From Pyrenophora tritici-repentis (Eukaryota; Ascomycota; Dothideomycetes; Pleosporales; Pleosporaceae): a stretch of 64,000 nt of DNA. This document shows positions 46,969 to 56,538 of this stretch, piece by piece (position 1 is the first letter of the stretch; every line of letters begins with the position of its first letter). Under the pieces are notes generated by a model, which was given only the letters and a program-made list of their open reading frames with translations, was not told the DNA's origin and searched no databases. The DNA lies in assembly GCF_003171515.1 (NCBI RefSeq), contig NC_089398.1, positions 1,054,001-1,118,000 of the forward strand. The letters run 5' to 3'. The position numbers were made by a program, and so were the translations under genes.

Positions 46969-47012
46969 TACAATCAAGCTTCGTTTTCGGTAAGCGGAGA
47001 AGCTTGATTGTA
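46969..47012. repeat. 13-bp perfect inverted repeat (hairpin)
   Basis: The arms TACAATCAAGCTT and AAGCTTGATTGTA are perfectly complementary and are separated by 18 bp. As RNA this would form a stable stem. It lies in the convergent region before the PAF1 3' end. The flanks do not extend the stem. Confidence 0.75.
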
Positions 47013-47517
47013 CCTGGTATTGTATAACTACAAGTAAATATATATTTGCAAAAGAGACGACAGGAGCCATGAACCACATCGATGGCATTCCACTTCACAT
47101 GATTCCTAAGCTGTGGACCTATGTGTGATGTATGTATAACCTCACTACTCCTACTCCGCATATTCTATGCTCATCACCTACTTCGCACTACATACCCTAC
47201 ATGTTCACTCCCCGCAGGCATCACATCACATCACATCCCATCCTCCTGTCTTCAAACACGCACAACGATTGCGACTAGATACAGTTTTCATTGATAAATA
47301 TCCTTTCTAGAAAAGATGAGAAAATAAGATAAGAAGAAATAACCCACATGGCCACTTGCCCCATGGCAAATCAAACTCTCTGACCCGTACGCAAATGTTG
47401 TACATTTCCCTTTGCCCGTCCCTCTCCCAGTCTAAACGCCGGCGCTGATGGAGAAGAAGTAATGTCAATTTTTATTCGGTTAGATCTGTCTTACGCTCCC
47501 TTCCCTGCTAAGCATCA

Positions 47518-48922
47518 CTATGCCTCAATAGCTTCAGCCCTCTTCCTATACTCGTCCCTTCGGTCTGTCGTCTCGGGGTCTTTACCAGCAGCTTCAATGA
47601 TGTCTACCTTGGGTTGTTCCTCAACCATGTCAAGGCGACCTGGCCGCCTGGGTCGCAAGCTAGTCCTCTGGGTAATGGGGTAGAAGTAAGCTGCCTTTTG
47701 CAGCTTTGTGTCGCGTAGAGGCTCGTTCTCGTGCTTCTCGGGGTCGTGGAGGGCGAGAGCGATGACGTCGCCGTAGGTATCGCTGGGATCGCCGACTTGC
47801 TGCGAGGTTTCGTAGGTGCGGATGTTGTCGTACTTGAAGCACTTGCGTGGCTGGCCCTCGTCGTCTTCTGCAATGTCGAAATCGATGTCGTCCTCGTTTG
47901 CGGGTTCGTAGGTGGTGAAGTTGCGCTTGATGCCGCGCACCTTGTTCTTGTCCGAGGGGAGGAAGAACTCGAATTGCCAGCGTGCAATAGGTGGTGGAAC
48001 GGTTGGGTCGAGCTTGTGCGCCTCCTGGTCTTCGAGGTACTTTGCTTGGTCTTGGATGGTCTGGCCTGCTGGGCGGAGCAAGGCCACGTCGAGACGCGGG
48101 TCGTATGAGGAATCGAGTGGGTTGTTGACAGGTGGCGCGTTGAATTTGAAGACCATGTAGCCGCCTGTATCGGGCGTCGCATCCCAATCTGGGAGGAGCG
48201 GGTACGAGTCGAGCAGCTTCAAGTTAGGGTTCCTGGGGTGCTTGGGCTTGTTCCATGCCATTCGCTCCTCTGGTGTTGACTCTGCCGCCCTAAGGTTCTC
48301 CGTGCTATCCTGTCCATTGTACGCATCTGCTGGGTAGGCAATGTTGAAGCCCTTGAGGATGTGTCTCGAGATGTTTGTGGGGTCGTCCAATGATGTCTCC
48401 ACTGTCTTTCGCTTCCTCCTCAGGCGCATCGTGTTGGACGAGTTGCTCGACTCGAACTTGGAGCCGCCGGTTGTACTTGAGGTGACATATTCTGTTCGTC
48501 GCAAGAAAGTGGCACCCGTTGCACTGACAACAGCCTTGCCAAGTGCATTCGGCGGTCGCATCAGCGCCCTGTCTGCTGCACTGAGTGGCGGCGGATGAGG
48601 CATGGCCTGGATAGCTATAAGACGCGTGAGTTTGTAAATACAGTTGCGCTATAGGCGTGGTCCTACCAGACTCGTCTCCATCGAACACCTTTGGGATACC
48701 CACGAGGTCGATGGGCATACCCAGCTCAGCATCCGCTTCAATGTTCAGCGACTGCTCTCGCGCAAGCCGCGAAGCAAAGCCGGCTGACGTGTATTGCCCA
48801 CTCGAAAGACCAGTATTGGGAATGTCTAGCAGCTTGGGTGGACATGGTGGAGGAGGGAGCGCATTGGAGTATCTGATTTTCGCAATGTAGTCCTGATGGA
48901 CCACTGGACGTCCGGAACTCAT
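47518..48922 (-). CDS. PAF1: RNA polymerase II-associated protein Paf1
   Basis: Minus-strand exons 48922-48667 and 48614-47518 give about 450 residues. The N-terminus MSSGRPVVHQDYIAKIRYSN, with PPPCPPKLLDIP, is typical of Paf1, and the body continues with LRRTEYVTSS, MRLRRKRKTVE and WQFEFFLPSDKN. The C-terminal end is charged. Paf1 is the scaffold of the PAF complex (with Ctr9, Leo1, Rtf1 and Cdc73), which travels with elongating RNA polymerase II and promotes histone marks and 3' end formation. The 52-bp intron (GTAGGA...TAG) keeps frame. The start of a Fot1/pogo transposon lies only about 310 bp upstream of the ATG. Confidence 0.92.
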
Positions 48923-49235
48923 CTTGTCGTATGGGTGCGCCGAGGATTTGGTGCCGTCGTGATTGCGCGCTGCGAGCTGGTCAAAGAAAGTTGATGAAGC
49001 TCGAACGCCGACGCGCGAGATCCCTCGCCGCGCCAGTCCTCACTATGCCAAGCCTAGCTCCGCCTTCACCAAGGGGCCTTTGTCACAAATCGATATTGTT
49101 CCACCCAAGCAGTTGACATGTGCTAGTCGATTAGGCGGCTATAAATACTAATAAACAATGTAGTCTCACTCTCACTTGTGTCCAGTTTACGAACAGGCTG
49201 CATCGTAACGACCGTGATATATTATTAAATAGATA
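48923..49235. other. PAF1 upstream region up to the transposon
   Basis: About 310 bp of probable PAF1 promoter, cut off by the transposon insertion. No other feature was recognised. Confidence 0.5.
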
Positions 49236-49278
49236 ACGTGTCCGTGCACCTCATGCCCGGATTCATCTCATGCCCCGC
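49236..49278 (+). repeat. Left terminal inverted repeat of Fot1/pogo element
   Basis: 43 bp, begins ACGTGTCCGT. It differs from the right repeat at two adjacent positions (CA here, TG in the inverted right copy). Confidence 0.93.
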
Positions 49279-49334
49279 CGAACACCGACGCGTGTCTCAA
49301 TACTACAACTTTGACGCGCAATAACTCCACAACT

Positions 49335-51191
49335 ATGGCTCCGATTGATGAAGCGATTGCAGATTTAGAATCGCGCGATCCAGGAGAGAAATTCACATTA
49401 AAAGAAGTTGCTGAAAAATGGGGGGTTAACCGCTCAACGCTAGGGCGAAGATGGAGGCGCGTGACAGGGCCTAGGAGCGATGGATACGCTCAGCAGCAAG
49501 CTATCGGCCCACAACAAGAGTTAGAGCTTGTACGATATATCACTAAGCTCACTAAGCAAGGCCTACCTCCTACAAGAGAGATGATCAGGAATTTCTCATC
49601 AGAAGTAGCCCATCAGCAGCTCAGCGAGAGCTGGGTTACTCGCTTCATTAACCGACACGAGATCTATCTTATCTCAAAGTGGACCACCGCCATGGATCGT
49701 ACGCGCCACCTGGCTGATTCTGAGTCAAAGTATAGACTCTACTTCGAGCTGCTGCACCAGAAGATCACCGAATACCACCTAGAGGCTCGAGATATATACA
49801 ATATGGATGAAAAGGGCTTCCTTATTGGTATGATAGGCAGGAGTAAGAGGATATTTAGCAGGCGTCAATGGGATAAGAAAGAGGTTCGAGCATCTCTCCA
49901 GGATGGATCACGCGAGTTTCTGACACTCCTGGCCTGCTGCTGCGCCGATGGGAGCTCGCTGCCTCCAGCCCTTATCTACGCAGCTAAAAATGGAGCCATA
50001 CGATCGAGTTGGGTGGAGGATATTAAGGCAGGAGAACATGAGGTCTTTGTCTCATCATCTCTAACAGGCTGGTCAAACAATGACGTAGGCCTAGCTTGGC
50101 TAGAGCAGGTGTTTGATCGCTATACAAAGCAGCGATCAGGGAGATGGCGATTGCTCATCCTTGATGGCCATGGATCTCACCTCACGATGGAGTTTATCAA
50201 GTACTGCGATCGCCATAGGATCCTCCTCATGATCCTTCCTCCCCATTCGACTCATACGCTCCAGCCGCTCGATGTAGTGCTGTTCAAGCCACTCTCTCAA
50301 GCCTACTCCAACGAGCTCACTAACCATCTCTACAAGGCTCAAGGCCTCATTCCAATTAAGAAAGGAGACTTCTTCCCACTCTTCTGGAGAGCTTGGCAGG
50401 CCTCGTTTAAGCAATCAACTATATTAAAAGCGTTTGAAGCTACTGGTATATGGCCAATAGATCCCAACGTTATCCTTCGTAGATTTGCCAGCACGCCAGA
50501 AGCTGAGAGAAGCTCATCTTCAGGGCTCTCTGATCATGACTGGAGAAAGCTCGATCGGTTAGTACGAGCTGCTGTCAATGATAGCCATCAGTATGAGGCA
50601 AGAAAGCTGCGCTCAAGCGTTCACCATCTCTCTGTGCAGTATAAGCTTTTACAGCATGAGAACGAGGGCTTAAAGGAGGCTCTTCAACATAAAAAGAAGC
50701 ATAAGAAGAAGGGCAAAGCTCTTGACCTTCAACAGCGCCAGGAGTATCACGGTGGCTCTGTCTTCTGGTCTCCTCGCAAGATACGCGAGGCTCGAGCTAG
50801 AGAAGTAGTACGGGAGCGAGATAAGATAGAGGAGAAACTCCAAAAAGCACAGGCCAAGAAGCAGCGTGAGGAGGTTCAACTGCAGCGTCAAGTTAAGCTC
50901 GAGGAGAAGCGTGTAGAGAGGCAGAGGCTCAAGGAGATAAGGGAGCTTGAGCGAGCTGAGAAAGCAGCTGAACGCGCGCGCAAAGTTGAAGCTCAACACC
51001 AGAAAAAAGCCACCCAACAAGCTCAACAACGCAAGCGTAAAGCCTCAAGAGCGCCCTCTTCTAAGAACAAGCGTCAAAAACGAGCGATGGAGGATAGAGC
51101 TCGCGATAGAGTTGCATCTCCTCCATCGCCTCCACCACCAAAGACCACATCACGTGGCCGCAACGTCAACCTCCCACAAAAATTCAGATAG
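49335..51191 (+). CDS. Fot1/pogo transposase (DDE superfamily)
   Basis: A single exon of 618 residues from the ATG of MAPIDEAIADLESRDP; the frame further upstream has only a TTG. An N-terminal helix-turn-helix (KFTLKEVAEKWGVNRSTLGR) resembles the psq/CENP-B type, followed by a second DNA-binding part (SESWVTRFINRHE). The catalytic aspartates are visible: Asp158 in YNMDEKGFL, Asp277 in LLILDGHGSH and Asp313 in LQPLDVVLFKP, giving a DD35D spacing as in pogo/Fot1. The C-terminal 150 residues are a Lys/Arg/Glu-rich coiled coil ending in a basic region (KRKASRAPSSKNKRQKR). The protein would cut at the terminal repeats and insert the element at TA sites. All three catalytic positions are present, so it may be active. 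Confidence 0.93.
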   Translation: MAPIDEAIADLESRDPGEKFTLKEVAEKWGVNRSTLGRRWRRVTGPRSDGYAQQQAIGPQQELELVRYITKLTKQGLPPTREMIRNFSSEVAHQQLSESWVTRFINRHEIYLISKWTTAMDRTRHLADSESKYRLYFELLHQKITEYHLEARDIYNMDEKGFLIGMIGRSKRIFSRRQWDKKEVRASLQDGSREFLTLLACCCADGSSLPPALIYAAKNGAIRSSWVEDIKAGEHEVFVSSSLTGWSNNDVGLAWLEQVFDRYTKQRSGRWRLLILDGHGSHLTMEFIKYCDRHRILLMILPPHSTHTLQPLDVVLFKPLSQAYSNELTNHLYKAQGLIPIKKGDFFPLFWRAWQASFKQSTILKAFEATGIWPIDPNVILRRFASTPEAERSSSSGLSDHDWRKLDRLVRAAVNDSHQYEARKLRSSVHHLSVQYKLLQHENEGLKEALQHKKKHKKKGKALDLQQRQEYHGGSVFWSPRKIREARAREVVRERDKIEEKLQKAQAKKQREEVQLQRQVKLEEKRVERQRLKEIRELERAEKAAERARKVEAQHQKKATQQAQQRKRKASRAPSSKNKRQKRAMEDRARDRVASPPSPPPPKTTSRGRNVNLPQKFR

Positions 51192-51300
51192 TACAAGTTA
51201 ATCGCAAGTATCTAATTACTGCAATGCTATGTTTTTATTAATATTAAGCTATTGTGTGGTGTTGTACAGCTTCAAATTTGAGATCGCTAAGATGGTGTTC

Positions 51301-51343
51301 GCGGGGCATGAGATGAATCCGGGCACAAGGTGCACGGACACGT
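51301..51343 (-). repeat. Right terminal inverted repeat of Fot1/pogo element
   Basis: 43 bp, the inverted copy of the left repeat with two mismatches, followed directly by TA. Confidence 0.93.
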
Positions 51344-51592
51344 TAGTTATTCCAAAAGACCCAGCTCCTATTTACACATGCACCTGCCCCCCATTATCCA
51401 GGGTCTGGTCTGTCTATTGCCATCGCCATAATGCATGGCTGCGGGTTCCCTTTACCCAAACGCCATGTAGCATATCAACTTCAAATCGGAGCTTGTAAGT
51501 CGTCGATGGAGAGTGGTTCTACCATCGTGCAACTAGTGAATGTGCGGCTAAAACCGACAAATTTCCATACAACGTCAACATCCATGGCTCGT

Positions 51593-52612
51593 TTACTGAA
51601 CCTTCCTGGCCTTTGCAAGCTTGCGCTCCCTGCGCCTCTTGGATGCCTCAGCGCCAGCCTCGGTGTCAAGGACAAAGTCCCACCACCTGAAGCTGCTGGC
51701 GTAGTTGCCGATAAACTTCTCGTGGTGAACGTCGTGATGCTCAGCTCCAGCCCAGAAAGGCAGGAAGTGATGCAGACTCCAGGGAAACTCGTAGCCGCTG
51801 TGCGCATCGATGGCCTGGAACACACGGCAGGCAATCCAAACGTACATGGTCAAGATATGAAGGTCCTTTGTAATGGCGCAGAAGACGATGGGAACTCCGA
51901 CGGTACCAAATCCCAGAATCATGACCTCGATAGGCGACGCGTATTCAGCAGCGAGACCGAAAGGGGCAGAATATTGGTGGTGGATCTTGTGGATGTTCTT
52001 GTAAAGGAAAGAGCTCGCGTGCATGGCGCGGTGACTCCAGTAGTGCCACGTATCTTCCAAGACGAGGAAGATTGCGATCTGGTAGGCCATCTTGTATACG
52101 CTGGGGAAGGGGACAGAGGTCGAGAGGCCGAAGTATTGGCACATGGGGTGGAACAGCCAGATCTGGGGAAGCTCGACGGTGAAGTGGGACAGGAGTACAA
52201 GGAGTGCGCATTGTGTTTGTTCCCAAGCAGTAGGGACTTTGTGCTAGGCCAAATTAGCGTTTGTTATAGGGAGCTTCTCCTGATTATATGCATACCTGTT
52301 GGATCTTGTAGCGGTTAAAAAATGGTATGCAGTCGATGATGATCCAGGGGAGCGAGCGTCCATAGTAGAGGGCCTCGTGGATGACAAAGGACATGATACC
52401 TGTCGCAAGGACGTCGTTGCCCATCCATGCGTACCAGGCCATCCACATCCTCTCGAGGTAGTTGAGCTGTACATTGTATTTGGAGATCTCTTCAAAAGAA
52501 CCCCAGTACGTGTCCTGCGCCATTGGCGTCAGGATCGAGGTTGCGTTGTTCCTATCGTGTTGTAAGTGTCTGTCTAGGTCATGCGTCTTCGGAAGGCATC
52601 GGGAACGTACAT
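51593..52612 (-). CDS. ERG25: C-4 methylsterol oxidase Erg25
   Basis: Minus-strand exons 52612-52611 (only AT), 52551-52296 and 52243-51593 give 302 residues beginning [13 protein letters not shown]. The 59-bp first intron (GTACGT...TAG) splits the start codon: AT before it and G after. The N-terminus it restores matches the leader of other fungal Erg25 proteins as I recall them; without it the first ATG would be the later MAQDTYWGS. The iron-binding histidine boxes are clear: HYWSHR with RAMH, HKIHH and HHDVHH. Membrane helices flank them, and the family signature [20 protein letters not shown] is present. Erg25 removes the C-4 methyl groups of sterols in the ER with Erg26 and Erg27, in ergosterol synthesis. 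The end is Lys/Arg-rich (KLAKARKVQ), typical of ER retention. Confidence 0.92.
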
Positions 52613-53328
52613 TTTGGCTGCACGCAGAGTCAAAGAGAACGGCTATGTGACTCTCGTATGCAGGGACAGAAAGAAGGAACGACTGCAAACGCGGATGGGG
52701 TGAAAGAGTGAGCGGACGCAGCAGCAAAGGAGGCGGCTGGGGATTAAATTGCAGTTTGGCGACCACCCTGATCGACGTTCGTACCACTTTTGCCACCAAG
52801 CTTCACTCTGTCCCGAGAGGCTCAGGGTTAACGCGTGGGCATGAAAACGCACTAGTGCCTGCCGAGAAATGCGCGTTGGCGGCGTGAGCCAATTACCCAC
52901 TGCCAGTCCCATTCACCGCCTTGATGCCGCAATGGCGAGATTTCTTCGGCAGCGGCTCACTCCCATCCGGTTCTCTGATCACACCAGCGGCGCCCTATGC
53001 CCACAACTGCGCGTCGTGCTACTATGAGCCCACCGTGTGCTGACAAAATCGTCGCCCGACGCCTTGCTTGTGTTGCAAGTTTGCGACGTGTGGCGGTGCT
53101 AACGGCATTAACGCCGCACCTTGGTCTAGCGAATCAGGGCATCGCGAGTACGATGCACGTGTTTGACAGTGCTAGTCTCAATGTAGTTCATATCTGCTAG
53201 TAGCAACTACTCGATTGTTGGGAGCCATATCGTGGCTGTATTTCAAACCAAAGCTGATACTCGGTTGCACCCAGCATTACAGCTTGGAAACCAAATCAGA
53301 GCCAGACAGGCGAGAAAGCTCTCCACCA
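52613..53328. other. ERG25 upstream region, about 700 bp
   Basis: Lies between the ERG25 start and the 3' end of the F-box gene. It probably contains the ERG25 promoter; I could not confidently identify a sterol-response element. Confidence 0.45.
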
Positions 53329-54862
53329 CTACCCGTCGCCCGGTGGAGCCCTCCAGAAATAACCCCCACTCCCCCAAAGGAAAGACGAGAAGCACTCTAC
53401 GTAGCTGTCGCCCTTGTAATCCGCCGCTATTAACACGTATTCTCCCATCAGGTCCAGGAACTCGGTCATCATCTTGTCCCCCGTACGGTTACAGAAGACA
53501 TCCCATTTCTCCCTTAGAACAGAATCGAACTTACAGCATATCGGAGGACCTCCCTGGGAGCTTCCCCGACCCGTCAGTTGGCGGAAACCCAACCTGTCGA
53601 GTTCTGTGCATTTGCTGAGGGCTTTGAAGACCGACGACCAAGAGCCTGAGATGAGATGGATGCTCACTAGGCACATACACTGTACCGTGGTCTTGATGCT
53701 CTCAAGGACGTTGATGAATTGGTCGCCGCTAACTGCGTAGCCTCTGAGCTCCAGCCGCCTCAGATTCGGAAATGTCGTGTTGGCTAGAAGTGCAAACGTC
53801 TCAGCGTTGGCTGCGTAGTTCTGCTCCCCTCGACTCCCAACCAGTGTGAGTATCTCTATGCTCATCTCCGATGCCAGTGTGAATGTTCCGGGTGTTAGCT
53901 CCAGGTCCACTACCCAGGACGGCACAATGATGTTTGCCGGATGTACTGGGATTCTGTAGAAAATACGAAGCTCTTGGATACTCGGATGATCAAGAGCTGT
54001 CCATACTTGAGATAGTGACCAAATACCGGGATGCATGCGATCATACAGATCCACCGTGATGATACGCTTGTCATAGTTGCTGTCGGATAGGATCTTGTAG
54101 AGCCAACTTGCATGTCCGCCGAGACAACGTCCACCAAAATCGCGGCTAGTGATATTCTTAGTGACATGCATGGGAGCCAAGACCAAGCTGGTGCGATCAA
54201 AGCCAATCTCCCTAACCATGTACTTTAGACCAAGGATTTGATCATAGTCATCTCCTCTCACGCCAAAGCGGATCTCGCTGAGTGCGTCCATCGTCTTGAA
54301 CAAGCGAAACATCTCTTTCATAAGACCTGGTGCTTGCTCAGCGTAGAATGCGCGCTGCGCTGGCCTAATCTGGAACATATTAGCATATTGAGCCCAATTA
54401 CAGACTTTCAAGGTGTTCAAGCATTTGACGTACCCTCTTCACTATCGTTTCAAGCTGTGGAAGAATGTTATAGCCGAACCATTGGTCCTTGTCTTGCCGA
54501 TCCTGCCTCAAGTCTTCCACACCTGGGTCCACCAGCTCGACAAGGCGTACGTAGCACCTCCACTCTGGTATACAAATGAGTCCGAGTAGTGTTTTCAGGC
54601 CTTCTTCCGTCATAAACACTCGCAGATTTCGCAGGTCGTTACCCAGACGAAGCGCCAGTGGTTTGTTTGTGAGTAAGCGAAAGAGGCGGCAAGTGCGACG
54701 CAGAGCAAACAGAGTCTCTGTGTCGTCACGATAAGGGTCCAGGATTCTTTCCAGGAGTTCGACGGGAAGCCGGTCGAACGCGGGCACGGGCGCGGGCATT
54801 GGAATACTCGGTGCTGTAGCAGAGCCACGTAGCGGATTGCTGACTGTCATCATGGCTGGCAT
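53329..54862 (-). CDS. F-box protein
   Basis: Minus-strand exons 54862-54434 and 54369-53329 give about 489 residues; the 64-bp intron (GTACGT...CAG) keeps frame and removes an in-frame stop. The start is the first ATG of MPAMMTVSNPLRG, after an upstream stretch lacking ATG. The F-box is at about residues 28-75 (FDRLPVELLERILDPYRDDT, then LFALRRTCRLFRLLTNKPLA). The rest has scattered leucine-rich segments (PNLRRLELRGYAVSGDQF, CTELDRLGFRQLTGRG) like the irregular LRRs of many fungal F-box proteins. Such proteins are usually the substrate adaptors of SCF ubiquitin ligases. The substrate is unknown. It ends FWRAPPGDG. Confidence 0.85.
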
Positions 54863-55094
54863 TGGGGCGAACTTGCGCACAATGGGTTGAGGTAGTCGCT
54901 CAAGGTCCCTGAGCTGCAGGCGGGGGCGTGCGTTATATATCAAGGCTAAGCGTGGAACAGCGATCACCCGGGTGATCACACAAGTGGTAAACAGTGAACA
55001 AGAAATAGTGACTGTGTGCCTAAATGTCTTGGCGACCCCTTTGGGGACATATATAACATGTGGGGCAAATCTTGTGATGGCATATTGAATTGAA
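54863..55094. other. Short intergenic region
   Basis: About 230 bp between the F-box gene start and the rhodopsin-domain gene end. No feature was recognised. Confidence 0.45.
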
Positions 55095-56538
55095 TTAACT
55101 ATAATGAGGCGCTTTGCCCATGGAGTCGCTACTTCTGATAGGTGAGCTTCCCACAGGTTGAACAGGCAGAAGGTTCCGCGTTTGGCTTCCGTCCCAGATC
55201 GCGGACCCCCAAGTAGGCGAACTTCTCACCAGTTCAACAGGTGTAAGAGCAGATCTAGGCTGCACAAACTCTTGGTTTTGGAAGCCGAGAGAAAAAGTGG
55301 GCGAAGGGATAATAGGCGTCCTAGGCATAGCCGCTGGACTGCACCCCGGTACCGCTTGTCTGCACAAAAGTGCCGCTGGTCGTGGACTGCTGGGCTGCTC
55401 TTTAGTCTTTGTCTTTGTAAGAGCTTTGCGAAAGAGCGGCCGCAGAAAAGGTATCGATGCTGCAATGAGACCAGCATGCTGTTCAACTTGGCTCCATAGC
55501 AACAGGTCTGCTGTATGCAACGCTTGTTGCTGAAAACTGGAAAGCCATAGAATGATCGTATGAAGTCGGAGCGCGGATGCTGTAATGGCCACGACCCCGA
55601 TCGAGAATATGGCAATAAGCTCAATACGTCGTCTCAGCGGTATCGTTTGAAGGTTCAGGAAGAATAGGATTGGAAGTGTCCAGATAATTATGTCGGTGAC
55701 GAGATTGTAGACGGCGTTGAAGAGCCAAAATGGTCCTGGGTTGTAGCAACGGGCAGAATATGTTCTTTGGATACCGCCCATGAACACCTTGAAGGACCAT
55801 GCATCACTAACCGGGTAGCACATGAATAAGCTTGCGAAGAACATAGAGATGCCGCCGAGGATGATGATGGCGAGTAGCGCACGGATGATGTAGTGGAAGC
55901 GCCTGTTCGATGCAGCAATGTGGTGATAGACTAACGAGGCCTTGTTAGCTGCGCGTCTTGTACAACAAGGCCGTCCACCAGGCAGTAGCCTGTGAATATA
56001 CCATATAGGACGTACACAATAAAATCGACGTCTTGATGAGGCAAAGATCGAGGATGTGGCTAATGCGGTACAGCCAGATCGACAGTAATGAGCCCGTAAT
56101 CATCTTTTCTAGGGTCTCTGGGTTTTGGAGCTTTTTATATTAGCATCAAGATGCGAAATGATGGACGCGAACATACTTGAGTGGGCGTGTACTCCATGAA
56201 ACGGACCATGTAAACATTGATCACTACGGAGAGCCTGTAATAGTCAATACAAACGTCATTTCGGTCGGAGTATGCCTCTTACCATGTTGCGATCTGGCTC
56301 CGGTTAGTGAAGTCATTTAGAAGAAACCGGGTTACTTACAAGAGCAAGAAGGATGACCCAGTCAGAAGCAGTGAGTTTACCAATAAGAAAGTGTCGAGTG
56401 TAGAATCTATTGAATATTAATGAGGTTCGTGATCAACGCCACAAGAGCATGTCTTTACCTCAGGACTACGACCAGAGTGGACATGGAAGTGAGCACAAAG
56501 GCCAAAACAATCGAGAGTCGTCCATGGTGAGGGGCCAT
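55095..56538 (-). CDS. Fungal rhodopsin-domain integral membrane protein
   Basis: Six minus-strand exons (56538-56459, 56406-56340, 56293-56283, 56234-56177, 56130-56016, 55930-55095) give about 388 residues. The third exon is only 11 nt (ATCGCAACATG) but is needed to keep frame. Seven hydrophobic helices are plausible, starting SIVLAFVLTSMSTLVVVLR and continuing through DWVILLAL, VVINVYMVRF, IIRALLAIIILGGISMFFAS and NAVYNLVTDIIIWTLPILF, with a basic loop LRRRIELIAIF. This is the layout of the fungal rhodopsin-like family (Pth11/SAT4-related, no retinal lysine expected). The cytosolic tail of about 120 residues is disordered. No CFEM domain precedes the helices. Its role is unknown; relatives include putative surface receptors. 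Confidence 0.88.

Larger units (their letters stand above)
46463..47517. other. Convergent intergenic region between CFEM-like gene and PAF1
   Basis: About 1 kb between two 3' ends. It contains the 17-bp minisatellite and the 13-bp inverted repeat listed separately, and an ATCAC-type short repeat near 47219-47239. No gene was recognised. Confidence 0.5.
49234..51345. mobile_element. Fot1/pogo-family DNA transposon, apparently intact, with TA target duplications
   Basis: A 2108-bp element (49236-51343) is flanked on both sides by TA, the expected target duplication for Tc1/mariner/Fot1 elements. The terminal inverted repeats are 43 bp and match at 41 positions; both start ACGTGTCCGTGCACC. The inner flanks stay similar for another 7 bp or so if one gap is allowed. 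The transposase frame is open with no internal stop. The element lies between the PAF1 start and the ERG25 end. The high repeat identity and the open frame suggest a fairly recent insertion without RIP damage. Confidence 0.93.

Noticed and set aside
51229..51498. 89-codon frame after the transposase
   Set aside because: It runs across the right terminal repeat and the element border, so it is not a gene.
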